Shown piece after piece: positions 6,884 to 6,885 of a stretch of 6,885 bases of DNA. The stretch covers positions 1-6,885 of the forward strand of contig DASYSL010000207.1 in the NCBI GenBank assembly GCA_036003365.1, in the 5' to 3' direction. The translations under genes and the position numbers were made by a program. A model generated the notes under the pieces. The model saw only the letters and a program-made list of their open reading frames with translations. It made no database searches and was not told the DNA's origin. Numbering within the stretch: the stretch's first letter is position 1; each line of letters begins with the position of its first letter. The stretch comes from DASYSL01 sp036003365. Its GTDB lineage: Bacteria; Eisenbacteria; RBG-16-71-46; DASYSL01.

Positions 6884-6885
6884 GG

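Overview
The window is GC-rich, fully plus-strand and densely coding. It comes from a bacterium whose codons strongly favour G or C at the third position, which also explains the many long open shadow frames. Gene content (S9 prolyl-oligopeptidase-like peptidase, MATE transporter, DUF885 protein, amidase preceded by a small Tat-signal protein) is typical of Acidobacteriota, Gemmatimonadota, Candidatus Eisenbacteria and similar environmental phyla. I cannot fix the phylum from the sequence alone.

Layout: (1) 1-1716 is the C-terminal part of an S9 family peptidase whose N-terminus lies outside the window. It is followed by a strong GNRA-loop hairpin and a short T-run, a plausible terminator. 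(2) 1813-3234 is a MATE family efflux transporter starting at GTG. (3) 3278-5068 is a complete DUF885 protein with a metallopeptidase-like HExxPGHH motif and a signal peptide; its start codon is ambiguous. (4) 5103-5462 is a 119-residue protein with a Tat signal, a Pro/Ala/Ser-rich linker and a short helical C-terminal domain. (5) 5465-6883 is a complete amidase-signature enzyme with an intact Lys-Ser-Ser triad and no signal peptide of its own. No intergenic stretch exceeds 100 bases, and I saw no RNA genes, mobile elements, CRISPR arrays or notable repeats.

The most interesting unit is the last pair. The small protein ends in a helix plus an NGDEPDFVF-type tail that resembles the GatC/AtzG-like (DUF4089) small subunits which partner amidases, and its stop codon lies 2 bases before the amidase ATG. 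As I recall, related exported amidases carry a Tat signal and a similar helical segment fused in front of the amidase domain. Here the two parts appear as separate, probably translationally coupled genes. That suggests a two-subunit amidase in which only the small subunit carries the export signal, a possible hitchhiker Tat substrate. Together with the DUF885 protein and the S9 peptidase, the region looks like a set of secreted or periplasmic peptide- and amide-hydrolysing enzymes with an unrelated or loosely related efflux pump between them. None of the substrates can be read from the sequence.
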